A stretch of 6,227 nucleotides of DNA. Origin: Caldifarciminota bacterium RBG_13_43_14. GTDB lineage: Bacteria > Hydrothermota > Tepidihabitantia > SM23-42. The stretch spans positions 1 to 6,227 of the forward strand of contig MEUM01000056.1 in the NCBI GenBank assembly GCA_001771735.1, given 5' to 3'. The notes under the pieces were generated by a model. That model did not search any database and had not been told where the DNA came from. It saw nothing but the letters and a program-made list of their open reading frames with translations. Both the position numbers and the translations under genes were made by a program. Shown piece after piece: positions 1 to 5,497 of this stretch. Each line of letters starts with the position of its first letter. Positions within the stretch are counted from its first letter, which is position 1.

Positions 1-105
1 AGAATCAGCCCAAGGCGCAAGATTGTTATCCGCGGCCATATATATCAAACCAGTCCAATCTGTGGAAAAAAGCATCGTAGCAGCTGCGGTAATGATCATG
101 AACAT
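1..105 (-). CDS. Clostripain-like (peptidase C11) secreted protein, N-terminal fragment cut by the window edge
   Basis: Thirty-five codons run from the ATG at 105-103 to position 1 with no stop; the rest lies outside the window. Residues 1-15 (MFMIITAAATMLFST) are hydrophobic and look like a short signal peptide. They are followed by DWTGLIYMAADNNLAPWADS (16-35). The W-T-x-[LIV]-[LIV]-Y-M-A-A-D-N-[ND]-L pattern is the usual opening of the catalytic domain in clostripain-related cysteine peptidases, which are exported and cut after Arg or Lys. The catalytic His and Cys would lie beyond the window, so activity cannot be judged. No Shine-Dalgarno precedes the ATG; instead a -10-like box lies 7 nt upstream, suggesting a leaderless or nearly leaderless mRNA. 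An in-frame TTG at 135 would add MTANRIKILT and give a charged signal-peptide n-region, but it overlaps the predicted -35 box. The family call rests on one short motif. Confidence 0.72.
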   Translation of the reverse strand, partial: MFMIITAAATMLFSTDWTGLIYMAADNNLAPWADS

Positions 106-112
106 TGTCAGA

Positions 113-140
113 ATTTTAATTCTATTTGCAGTCAAGTCAA
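113..140 (-). promoter_or_regulatory. Sigma70-like promoter of the C11-peptidase-like gene
   Basis: On the minus strand TTGACT (140-135), a 16-nt spacer and TAAAAT (118-113) form a good -35/-10 pair, each one mismatch from consensus. The expected start of transcription (about 106-105) coincides with the ATG at 105, so there would be almost no 5' leader. This fits the absence of a Shine-Dalgarno. Confidence 0.55.
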
Positions 141-326
141 GGTTTAACCAAATGGTCAAGGGTTTAGGTAAAGATGCTTGATACAGACTGGAAAATGAGT
201 GATGGTTTGGAAAGATGAATTTCTGATATTCTGGTTTGCTGATATCCTACCCACTGATCTTCTAGTATTCTGATATGCTTAGCCACTTAATTACTTGATT
301 ACCAATTACATAATTACTAATTACAT
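141..326. other. Intergenic stretch with no gene; mostly degenerate short-unit repeat DNA
   Basis: This lies between the promoter of the leftmost gene and the 3' end of pgeF. I see no ORF with a credible family match, no RNA gene and no GC-rich hairpin followed by a T-run, so no intrinsic terminator for pgeF is visible. From 223 onward it is a tandem array of 7-8 bp units, annotated separately. From about 150 to 222 there are looser words ending in G (for example TAAAGATG, AAAATGAG) that may be a decayed array in the opposite orientation. Confidence 0.6.
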
Positions 327-329
327 TTA
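223..329 (+). repeat. Degenerate tandem array of C-anchored 7-8 bp units
   Basis: Read on the plus strand, the sequence divides without gaps into units of 7 or 8 bp (the last is 6), each starting with C. Unit starts are 223, 231, 239, 247, 254, 262, 270, 278, 286, 294, 302, 309, 317 and 324. The first eight also form a higher-order 15-16 bp repeat: CTGATAT at 223, 239 and 270 and CTGATCT at 254, each with CT two bases later. From 286 the units become C-N-(N)-ATTA words such as CTTGATTA, CCAATTA and CTAATTA. The final unit overlaps the pgeF stop codon (327-329). Function unknown. The phrasing is direct observation; calling it one array is interpretation. Confidence 0.65.
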
Positions 330-947
330 CGTTTTGCATATCACTGCATAGTTACGGTGTTCTTTATCGCCGGCGCGGTAGGAATAGAAAATATCATTGC
401 GGCATTTTGTGCACCACGGCAGGTCGGCGATCAATTTATCCCTGCCCAGGACACCAATCACGGCGGTTTTCAGATCAAGAAATACCCTTCCATTTCTTTT
501 TTGAATCGTTCCCGGATCATGATCAGCAAAAATTTTTTCAACGTCGGGCTTGATTTCATAACAGCAAGGTCCAATCGATGCGCCCAATACATATTGATAA
601 TCGATCATAAATCTTTTTGCTTGATCGGCGATGCCGCTGGCAATACCGCGCCACCCGCAGTGGATAGCGCATATTTTTTTTTCATTAAAAAGAAAAACCG
701 GCAAGCAATCAGCGACCTTTAGGCCCAGACAAACATCCTTACGACTACTGATCAACCCGTCTCCGGTCACCGGTGCATTCTCATCGATATTGGTTATGTT
801 ATGCGAATGCACTTGTTTTTGAAAAATCGGTTTAAACCTTCGGTTAAATAATGCATTACCTTTTTTCGTCGAATACATCATTATCGCTCCGGGGATTTCC
901 AGCTGATAAAAATACATGTCCGGCGTATCAATGTTCTGCCACTCCAT
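327..947 (-). CDS. pgeF: PgeF/YfiH-family protein (peptidoglycan editing factor; purine nucleoside phosphorylase/laccase-like fold)
   Basis: This 206-aa cytoplasmic protein has the family's conserved signatures in order: QVH (45-47), GDGLIS (62-67), ADCLPVF (79-85), IHCGWRG (95-101), GPCCYEI (126-132) and a C-terminal CxxC then FYSYR (179-191). His47, Cys81 and His96 match the Zn/Cu-binding active-site triad. In E. coli the homologue removes wrongly built UDP-MurNAc-L-Ser peptidoglycan precursors; other members are described as purine nucleoside phosphorylases or multicopper-oxidase-like enzymes. It is shorter than most members (about 240-270 aa), with the shortfall before QVH, but every catalytic motif is present. 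The ATG lies 2 bp after the recJ TAA and no clear Shine-Dalgarno precedes it, so expression probably depends on translational coupling to recJ. No terminator follows. Family membership is firm; the exact substrate is inferred. Confidence 0.92.
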   Translation of the reverse strand: MEWQNIDTPDMYFYQLEIPGAIMMYSTKKGNALFNRRFKPIFQKQVHSHNITNIDENAPVTGDGLISSRKDVCLGLKVADCLPVFLFNEKKICAIHCGWRGIASGIADQAKRFMIDYQYVLGASIGPCCYEIKPDVEKIFADHDPGTIQKRNGRVFLDLKTAVIGVLGRDKLIADLPWCTKCRNDIFYSYRAGDKEHRNYAVICKT

Positions 948-949
948 AA

Positions 950-2635
950 TTACACTTTTTTTATCGCTTTCACTTTCATTATAATTTTCTGTCGGACGGT
1001 AAAGGTCTCCTCAGCGATTGAAAATAGACAATTGATACGGGTTTTGCCGACCTCAAAATCAAGAATACTTTCGGCCTGTTCGTATGCGATCGCATCGAAG
1101 ACTTGATTGTTCTGGCGCAGGGCGAATTTTAAATGGTCCTTACCGACAACCCTGGGAACGCCGACTATTTCCAGGTTCTCGCTGTAGAAAACAGGTTGCG
1201 GGTTAGCCATGCCGGTAGGCTCAAAGTATTTTAAAAATAACAAAAAATTCTCATTAAGGTCGTCGAAACTGACCGGCAGATCATACCAGCCTTTGCGTTC
1301 GAAGATGGATTTGTCCATATCCACGGCCAGGGTATTGATCCGTTCTTTCAGGCTTTCAATATTCGATACTGGTAGCGTCAAACCCGCGGCCTGACTGTGC
1401 CCACCAAAGTTCGTCAGGAGATCCCTGCAGCCACTTAAAGCATCGGTAATATTAAAACCCGAAATTGACCGGGCCGAACCTTTTGCCATACCCTCTTTTA
1501 TGCTTAGAAGTATTGCCGGCCGGTAAAACTCATCAACCAGTCTTGAAGCCACGATGCCGATAATACCTTCATGCCAGTCAGGTTTGCCAAGAACGATTAT
1601 TGACTGCTTCTCGATTTGATGTTCATCGATCATTGAACGCGCCTCCAAATAAGTATCTTTCTCTATTTTTTGCCGCAGCTGATTGTCGTTCGATAGATTG
1701 CTGGCCAGAGCCCGCGCATGACCCGGATCCGAAGTAAGGAACAATTCGAGAGCTTCACGGGCATCACGCAATCGTCCACAGGCGTTGATCCTGGGACCGA
1801 TCACAAAATTCAGATGATATGCAGTTATATTTCTTTTCAAACCTGCATTCTCCAGCAAAGATCTGATACCGACCTTAGAACTATTAAGTATTTTTTTTAT
1901 GCCGAATTTAGCAATAACCCGGTTCTCGTCGATCAATGGCACAAGATCAACTACCGTGCCCAGTGCCGCCAGATCAAGATGATCATAGATCTCATCATCC
2001 GCGATCCCGAAGCGCTTACCTATTGCCTGGACGAGTTTGAAGGCGATACCGGCGCCGGAAAGCTCTTTGAATGGATAAAGTTCATCTTTGACCTTAGGAT
2101 TTAAGATCGCATAAGCCCCGGGCAAGGTCTCCTTGGGCATATGATGATCGCAAATTATCACATTTATTTTATTGTTTTCCGCGTGGGCAATCTCTTCATT
2201 GGCCGTAATGCCGCAATCGACCGTTATCAGCAAGCGGCAATTCTCTTTCAATGCATGATCGATACCATTCTTTGCCAGACCGTAGCCATCCGTGAACCGA
2301 TTCGGTATATAACTGATTACTTCCAATCCGATCTTTTTTAAAATGATAACCAGCAGCGCGGTCGCGGTTATGCCATCGGTATCATAATCACCGTGGATCA
2401 GTACTTTTTCCTTGCTCTGCCGAGCCTGGACAATACGGTCAATCGCCTTTTCCATATCATTGAAAAGAAATGGATCGTGCAGGTCTTTCAATGAAAGAGC
2501 GAAGAACTTTTCGATCTTTTCCGGGGTATCAAAACCGCGCTGAGCGAGAATCTCGATAATTCCGCTCGGTATTGTTTTACCTCTGATCTCTAGATCAGAC
2601 GCATCAGTCCTGGGTTTTTTAGCGATCCATTCCAT
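950..2635 (-). CDS. recJ: Single-stranded-DNA-specific 5'-3' exonuclease RecJ
   Basis: The protein has 561 aa, close to E. coli RecJ (577). RecJ degrades single-stranded DNA 5' to 3' in recombination, mismatch repair and fork repair, using Mn/Mg. DHH-domain motifs are intact: HGDYDTDG (81-88), DCG (140-142), CDHH (162-165) and ALGTVVD with Asp230. Then come GPRINACGR (280-288), the DHHA1 motif GGHSQAAG (411-418) and a C-terminal OB-fold region (about 450-561, including FEPTGMANPQP). No metal-binding motif is missing. The ATG at 2635 is preceded by AAAGGA (2653-2648) with a long 12-nt spacing, a weak ribosome site. The gene begins about 30 bp after the RNase P RNA 3' end, so it is probably read from the rnpB promoter or one embedded in rnpB. 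pgeF follows after 2 bp. Identification is secure. Confidence 0.98.
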   Translation of the reverse strand: MEWIAKKPRTDASDLEIRGKTIPSGIIEILAQRGFDTPEKIEKFFALSLKDLHDPFLFNDMEKAIDRIVQARQSKEKVLIHGDYDTDGITATALLVIILKKIGLEVISYIPNRFTDGYGLAKNGIDHALKENCRLLITVDCGITANEEIAHAENNKINVIICDHHMPKETLPGAYAILNPKVKDELYPFKELSGAGIAFKLVQAIGKRFGIADDEIYDHLDLAALGTVVDLVPLIDENRVIAKFGIKKILNSSKVGIRSLLENAGLKRNITAYHLNFVIGPRINACGRLRDAREALELFLTSDPGHARALASNLSNDNQLRQKIEKDTYLEARSMIDEHQIEKQSIIVLGKPDWHEGIIGIVASRLVDEFYRPAILLSIKEGMAKGSARSISGFNITDALSGCRDLLTNFGGHSQAAGLTLPVSNIESLKERINTLAVDMDKSIFERKGWYDLPVSFDDLNENFLLFLKYFEPTGMANPQPVFYSENLEIVGVPRVVGKDHLKFALRQNNQVFDAIAYEQAESILDFEVGKTRINCLFSIAEETFTVRQKIIMKVKAIKKV

Positions 2636-2647
2636 TGTTTTTTAAAA

Positions 2648-2653
2648 TCCTTT
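2648..2653 (-). promoter_or_regulatory. Weak ribosome binding site of recJ
   Basis: AAAGGA on the minus strand lies 12 nt before the recJ ATG. It is partly complementary to the 16S rRNA tail but farther out than optimal. It is the only Shine-Dalgarno-like word in the short rnpB-recJ gap. Confidence 0.4.
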
Positions 2654-2659
2654 GGGTTC

Positions 2660-2678
2660 AAAAAACAGGGTGGCCTGT
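2660..2678 (-). terminator. Possible weak intrinsic terminator at the 3' end of rnpB
   Basis: Minus-strand RNA can fold ACAGG-CCAC-CCUGU (2678-2665), a 5-bp stem with a 4-nt loop, followed directly by a run of U (2664-2660). The stem reuses the 3' strand of helix P1, so it competes with mature RNase P folding. It is short, and substantial read-through into recJ would be expected. A processing or 3'-end signal is equally possible. Confidence 0.35.
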
Positions 2679-3022
2679 AAGCCGGGTTCTGTAAATGATA
2701 GCCATTTATCTTGTCCTGATATCACTACCAGGCTCTGCGCAACCTACCCACCCCTCACCTGCGTGAACAGAATGAAACGGGCCATTTCATTTGGGGCTGC
2801 TTGGTTTTGCTTCGGATGGGGTTTGCCGAGCCTCTGATGTCGCCATCAGAGCGGTGGGCTCTTACCCCGCCGTTTCACCCTTTCTCCGCATTTTTGAAAA
2901 TGCGGAGAGGTTTATTTTCTGTGGCACTTTCCACCCTTATTAGAGGTCTTCCCGTTAGGAAGCATCCTGCCCTGTGAAGCCCGGACTTTCCTCTCTTATC
3001 GAGCGGCTATCCAGCCACCCCG
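2666..3022 (-). ncRNA. rnpB: RNase P RNA (catalytic RNA of tRNA 5' maturation), type A-like
   Basis: The RNA, about 357 nt, cleaves 5' leaders from pre-tRNAs together with the RnpA protein. Read on the minus strand it holds the universal segments: GAGGAAAGUCCGGGCUUC near the 5' end (within 2976-2995) and ACAGAACCCGGCUUA near the 3' end (2692-2678), which build the P4 core. The ends pair as P1: 3022-3013 with 2675-2666, ten pairs including G-U. Other recognisable parts are GGAAAGUGCCACAGAAA, GGUAAGAGCCCACCGC and a GGCAAACCCC segment as in type A RNAs. Two perfect or near-perfect hairpins are visible, at 2884-2907 (P12-like) and 2832-2851. A consensus promoter lies directly upstream and recJ follows. 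The ends are inferred from P1 and could move by a few bases. Confidence 0.97.
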
Positions 3023-3027
3023 ACAAT

Positions 3028-3056
3028 ATTATAACAGTGGCTTCTGGTCATGTCAA
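3028..3056 (-). promoter_or_regulatory. Consensus sigma70 promoter of rnpB
   Basis: The minus strand reads TTGACA (3056-3051), a 17-nt spacer and TATAAT (3033-3028): perfect hexamers at the optimal spacing. The predicted start, about 3022-3021, coincides with the first base of RNase P helix P1. The promoter sits 16 bp after the receptor stop codon. Such strength suits an abundant stable RNA, and it could also supply transcription to recJ and pgeF. Confidence 0.93.
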
Positions 3057-3071
3057 CAACCAACACCTACT

Positions 3072-5015
3072 CTATATTTTTACTTTTACCCTCGCAAAAA
3101 TACTGCGGCCCGGCATTGGATAATCGAGATCATCGATCGAATAACCGAATTGGGTTGCATAGGCAGTATTCAGTAAATTCTTTGCCCCCAGTACAAATGA
3201 AATCTTGCCAAAAAAATTGCGTTCGATCGAAAGATCAATGATCTGATATGCATTCAATGTCTTGGTCTGCATGAAAACATTCGGATAATCGCTATAATCC
3301 GGATAGTAATTGACCCGCTCGCCGACCTGAACGAAACTCGCTCCTAATTGCATAGCATATGGCAATTTTATCCAGGTTTTAAGCGTTAAATTATATAATG
3401 GAACAAAAGCTGCTCCCCTGGAAATGTTCTCGATCTCGATATGAGACGTATCTGCCGGCCAGTCATAAAAATCATAAACAATCTCATCATTCTGCTGTTC
3501 GCTATCCAGGTATGTAGCACCTAGTTCGAATCCATAATTGCGTGATCTCAGCAATGTTTCGATCTCAATGCCCTTAACATTCAGATTGTTCAAATTCTGT
3601 GGTTCCCAGAACATATTATCCGCCGGCATCCAGGCAATGCGATCGATTATCAATCGGTGAAATCCAGATAAAGCGATAAAAGAATTGACCGTGGGCGTAC
3701 TTTCTATCCTTAATTCATAAGCCCAGCCGTGTTCGGGTTTAAGCTCCGGGTTTCCGGATAACGGATAATAAAGGTCATTGAATGTCGGCGCTCGAAAAGC
3801 ACGGCCGGTCGACATTTTTATGATCAGCCATTCTGAAATACTGCCGGTCAATCCGACCTGCGGTGAAAGAAAAATACCGAAATCCGGATAATAATCTAAC
3901 CTTAAGCCGGTCAGGATCAACGATCGTTCGCTGATCCGTTTATTGATCTCGAACCAGGCGCCAACGCTGAATGAAGAAACCTGCCAGCTTGTATCCGAGA
4001 ACATAGCATTTTCATCGGCATCAAGCGAATCATAGCGTCCGTCAATCCCGATCGCCCATTCGCTATTCCCAAATTGATAATCCAATATACTGCTGATTCC
4101 GAGGGTATTGGTCAAATAATAATAATTTTGAACGATTGTATCATTATTATAACCCACGTAAAAGCTATTGAAATCGGTTTGCCTGCGGTCAAGATAGATC
4201 TTATTCGACCATTGCAAATACTGATTGATCATCCAGTCGCAATCCAGATCGTTCAGAATATTAACATCTGATTCGCGGTCCAGCGGTGAATAGGACGTAC
4301 TGTCCGCAAGCATTGGGCCGGGCGTGCCATAATCTTTCTTGCCGTAATTTACCCTCGCCGCAATTGACACATCAGTCAATTCGTAAATAAGACCGGTACT
4401 AAAATTGTAATCCTTGAAATCAGTATTGATCCGGAAGCCATTGGATGCGCGATAACCGCCGTTAGTTTCAATTATGAATCGCCCAAGCGGATAACCGATC
4501 CGGGCAAAGAAGTCCTGATCCTCGATCGATGCATCGTTGCCAATTGAGGATATCTGAGCCTGCATAAACATTTCCGGTCTGGTAAGATCGCGTCTGGTAA
4601 TGATATTGATCACGCCGCCCAGGGCATTGGCACCGTATACATTCGAGGCGGCTCCTTTCACGATCTCGATACGCTCGACCGTGTTGATATTGATCGCAGA
4701 AATATTTGCCATGCCCGTAGTAATGCTGTTAAATGGTCGTCCATTGATCAAGACCAGGATACCGTTGGCCTGAATACCCCGTATGGTAACGCTCGAAAGC
4801 GCTCCCCCGTAGTCCTTGATATCGATCCCCGCTTCTTTTTGCAGGACTTCATTCAGGTCTTTGGCGTTAGCCGCTTCAATGTCCTTTTTGTCGATCACAA
4901 TGGTCGCAACTGGTAATTCTTTGACCGCAGCCGGATAACGCGTTGCCGTTACGACGATCTCATCAATATCATAAACCGCATCGGTTAGGGATAATAGACA
5001 TAACAATAGCATCAT
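3072..5015 (-). CDS. btuB: TonB-dependent outer-membrane receptor, probable cobalamin importer (BtuB-like)
   Basis: A 647-aa protein of about the expected length (E. coli BtuB has 614). It starts with a very short hydrophobic leader (residues 1-13, MMLLLCLLSLTDA), then the TonB box DEIVVTATR (18-26). The plug domain (about 33-141) ends in the typical VERIEIVKGAASNVYGANA (113-131) and GGVINIIT (133-140). The rest is an aromatic-rich beta barrel with RAFRAPTFNDLYYP and NPELKPEHGWAYE motifs and a closing LGAKNLLNTAYAT segment. TonB/ExbBD energy would drive uptake across the outer membrane. The cobalamin riboswitch in its leader is the main reason for the substrate call. No btuCDF or cob gene is in view. 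Oddities: no positive charge in the leader, and the last residue is Ile rather than the usual aromatic. An in-frame TGA in the leader excludes upstream ATGs; the second Met, 8 nt from the Shine-Dalgarno, may be the real start. Confidence 0.9.
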   Translation of the reverse strand: MMLLLCLLSLTDAVYDIDEIVVTATRYPAAVKELPVATIVIDKKDIEAANAKDLNEVLQKEAGIDIKDYGGALSSVTIRGIQANGILVLINGRPFNSITTGMANISAININTVERIEIVKGAASNVYGANALGGVINIITRRDLTRPEMFMQAQISSIGNDASIEDQDFFARIGYPLGRFIIETNGGYRASNGFRINTDFKDYNFSTGLIYELTDVSIAARVNYGKKDYGTPGPMLADSTSYSPLDRESDVNILNDLDCDWMINQYLQWSNKIYLDRRQTDFNSFYVGYNNDTIVQNYYYLTNTLGISSILDYQFGNSEWAIGIDGRYDSLDADENAMFSDTSWQVSSFSVGAWFEINKRISERSLILTGLRLDYYPDFGIFLSPQVGLTGSISEWLIIKMSTGRAFRAPTFNDLYYPLSGNPELKPEHGWAYELRIESTPTVNSFIALSGFHRLIIDRIAWMPADNMFWEPQNLNNLNVKGIEIETLLRSRNYGFELGATYLDSEQQNDEIVYDFYDWPADTSHIEIENISRGAAFVPLYNLTLKTWIKLPYAMQLGASFVQVGERVNYYPDYSDYPNVFMQTKTLNAYQIIDLSIERNFFGKISFVLGAKNLLNTAYATQFGYSIDDLDYPMPGRSIFARVKVKI

Positions 5016-5019
5016 ATTT

Positions 5020-5028
5020 ACCTCCTTT
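5020..5028 (-). promoter_or_regulatory. Strong ribosome binding site of btuB, inside a possible sequestering hairpin
   Basis: AAAGGAGGU on the minus strand (5028-5020) is nearly a full anti-16S match, with 5 nt from AGGAGG to the first ATG and 8 to the second. UCCUU (5039-5035) can pair with AAGGA (5027-5023) around a 7-nt loop, covering part of the site. This is the best candidate for the riboswitch output, implying control of translation initiation. Confidence 0.75.
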
Positions 5029-5051
5029 CGTCCGAAGGAATGCTTATTGAA

Positions 5052-5230
5052 TCAGCAGATAGGTCTCCTGGCTTCCCCGCCCCTAACCGTCTTCCCATTC
5101 TGCGATTTGCAGAACAGTGACCTTATTGGTTAGGGAATTCTCCCCTATTATCCTGATAAAAAATAGGGGCGGGGTCACAGTGGCGGCGACCGCGGCCGAA
5201 TCTCACGGCGCTTCCCTTTGATCTAACTGA
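5052..5230 (-). promoter_or_regulatory. Cobalamin (B12, AdoCbl-type) riboswitch
   Basis: The minus-strand leader holds the conserved cobalamin aptamer elements in order: AAAGGGAAG (5219-5211), the GCCGUGAGAUUCGGCCGCGG core (5207-5188), GCCGCCACUGUGA (5185-5173), GGGAAGACGG on the 3' side, and the B12 box GCCAGGAGACCU (5072-5061). Closing helix P1 is UCAGUUAGAU (5230-5221) with AUCUGCUGA (5060-5052), with one bulge. Peripheral stems are visible: CCCCUAUU with AAUAGGGG, UUCUGC with GCAGAA, and CCCUAACC with GGUUAGGG. Ligand binding should repress the downstream receptor. No intrinsic terminator lies between aptamer and gene; output is probably through the Shine-Dalgarno hairpin. The predicted transcription start falls at the base of P1, so almost no RNA precedes the aptamer. 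Confidence 0.96.
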
Positions 5231-5237
5231 CCGCATC

Positions 5238-5265
5238 ATTATATAATAAAAACTACAGCTGTCAA
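5238..5265 (-). promoter_or_regulatory. Consensus sigma70 promoter of the riboswitch-btuB transcript
   Basis: The minus strand shows TTGACA (5265-5260), a 16-nt spacer and TATAAT (5243-5238), both hexamers perfect. The expected start is about 5231-5230, the first bases of riboswitch helix P1. A short palindrome, ACAGCTGT (5255-5262), overlaps the -35 box; there is no evidence that it is an operator. Confidence 0.88.
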
Positions 5266-5300
5266 TGATCGCAGTTGCTGCATATATTAAAAATCCAAAA

Positions 5301-5316
5301 CACCTAAACGCCTAAA
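5301..5316 (+). repeat. Two tandem 8-bp units (CACCTAAA, CGCCTAAA)
   Basis: Two adjacent C-starting 8-mers differ at one position and are preceded by CCAAAA (5295-5300). They have the same period and C-anchor as the larger arrays nearby, in plus orientation. On its own this is too short to be significant. Confidence 0.4.
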
Positions 5317-5330
5317 AATAAATAGTCTAT

Positions 5331-5415
5331 GGGTTGGGGTTTGGATGCTGGATACATGATACAGGTAATCATGTAATTACGTAATTGGTAATTGGCGATT
5401 AGTGATTGGTTCTTG
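5331..5415 (-). repeat. Degenerate tandem array of 7-8 bp units, minus orientation
   Basis: On the plus strand the sequence divides without gaps into 7-mers or 8-mers that each end in G, so they begin with C on the minus strand; the terminal unit has 6 bp. Plus-strand starts are 5331, 5338, 5345, 5352, 5359, 5366, 5374, 5382, 5389, 5396, 5403 and 5410. Examples are GGTTTGG, ATACAGG, TAATTGG (twice in a row) and TGATTGG. The reverse complements (CCAATTA, CCAATCA) match the words of the arrays at 223-329 and 5425-5459. A run of eight T (5417-5424) separates it from the next array, which has opposite polarity. Confidence 0.65.
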
Positions 5416-5424
5416 CTTTTTTTT

Positions 5425-5459
5425 CGGTCTACGGATTACCAATTACGGTTTACGGTCTT
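5425..5459 (+). repeat. Tandem array of exact 7-bp period, plus orientation
   Basis: Four successive heptamers, CGGTCTA (5425), CGGATTA (5432), CCAATTA (5439) and CGGTTTA (5446), are followed by a partial unit, CGGTCTT (5453). All start with C and four end in TA. A 13-bp word, GATTACCAATTAC (5434-5446), recurs exactly at 297-309 in the array beside pgeF. This links the two intergenic regions. Confidence 0.6.
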
Positions 5460-5479
5460 TTTAGGTTCCTACTTCCAAT

Positions 5480-5495
5480 TTATTAAGTTATTAAG
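5480..5495. repeat. Perfect tandem duplication of an 8-mer
   Basis: TTATTAAG occurs twice back to back (5480-5487 and 5488-5495), directly after the DUF554 stop codon in the transcribed direction. On the minus strand it reads CTTAATAA twice, again starting with C. A third copy of the word, ATTAAG, lies just inside the gene at 5502-5507. Confidence 0.5.
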
Positions 5496-5497
5496 TT

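Larger units (their letters stand above)
5266..5497. other. Intergenic stretch with no gene; filled with short-unit repeats
   Basis: This lies between the btuB promoter and the 3' end of the DUF554 gene. I find no credible ORF, no RNA gene and no terminator hairpin with a T-run in the minus direction for the upstream gene. Most of it divides into 7-8 bp units in alternating orientation, annotated separately. The first part (5266-5294) is unremarkable AT-rich DNA apart from a small inverted repeat, GCAGTTGCTGC (5271-5281). Confidence 0.65.

Noticed and set aside
223..329. CRISPR array
   Set aside because: The units are 7-8 bp with no separate conserved repeats and unique spacers of 25-40 bp, and no cas gene is present.
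357..822. Plus-strand open frames opposite pgeF
   Set aside because: They are antisense to a gene with intact catalytic motifs and show low-complexity, non-family protein sequence.
1718..2341. Plus-strand open frames opposite recJ
   Set aside because: RecJ motifs run uninterrupted on the minus strand; these frames are shadows without family features.
2652..2837. Open frame on the plus strand (61 codons) across the RNase P region
   Set aside because: It lies entirely antisense to the conserved RNase P RNA, has no recognisable protein motif and no ribosome site. It is a chance frame.
3057..3071. Terminator between btuB and rnpB
   Set aside because: The 15 bases hold no inverted repeat or T-run, and the rnpB promoter begins immediately.
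5255..5281. Operator palindromes near the btuB promoter (ACAGCTGT, GCAGTTGCTGC)
   Set aside because: They are short, unrelated to each other and expected by chance; the riboswitch already explains regulation.
5417..5424. T8 tract as an intrinsic terminator
   Set aside because: No GC-rich hairpin precedes it on the plus strand and no plus-strand gene leads into it; on the minus strand it is an A-run.
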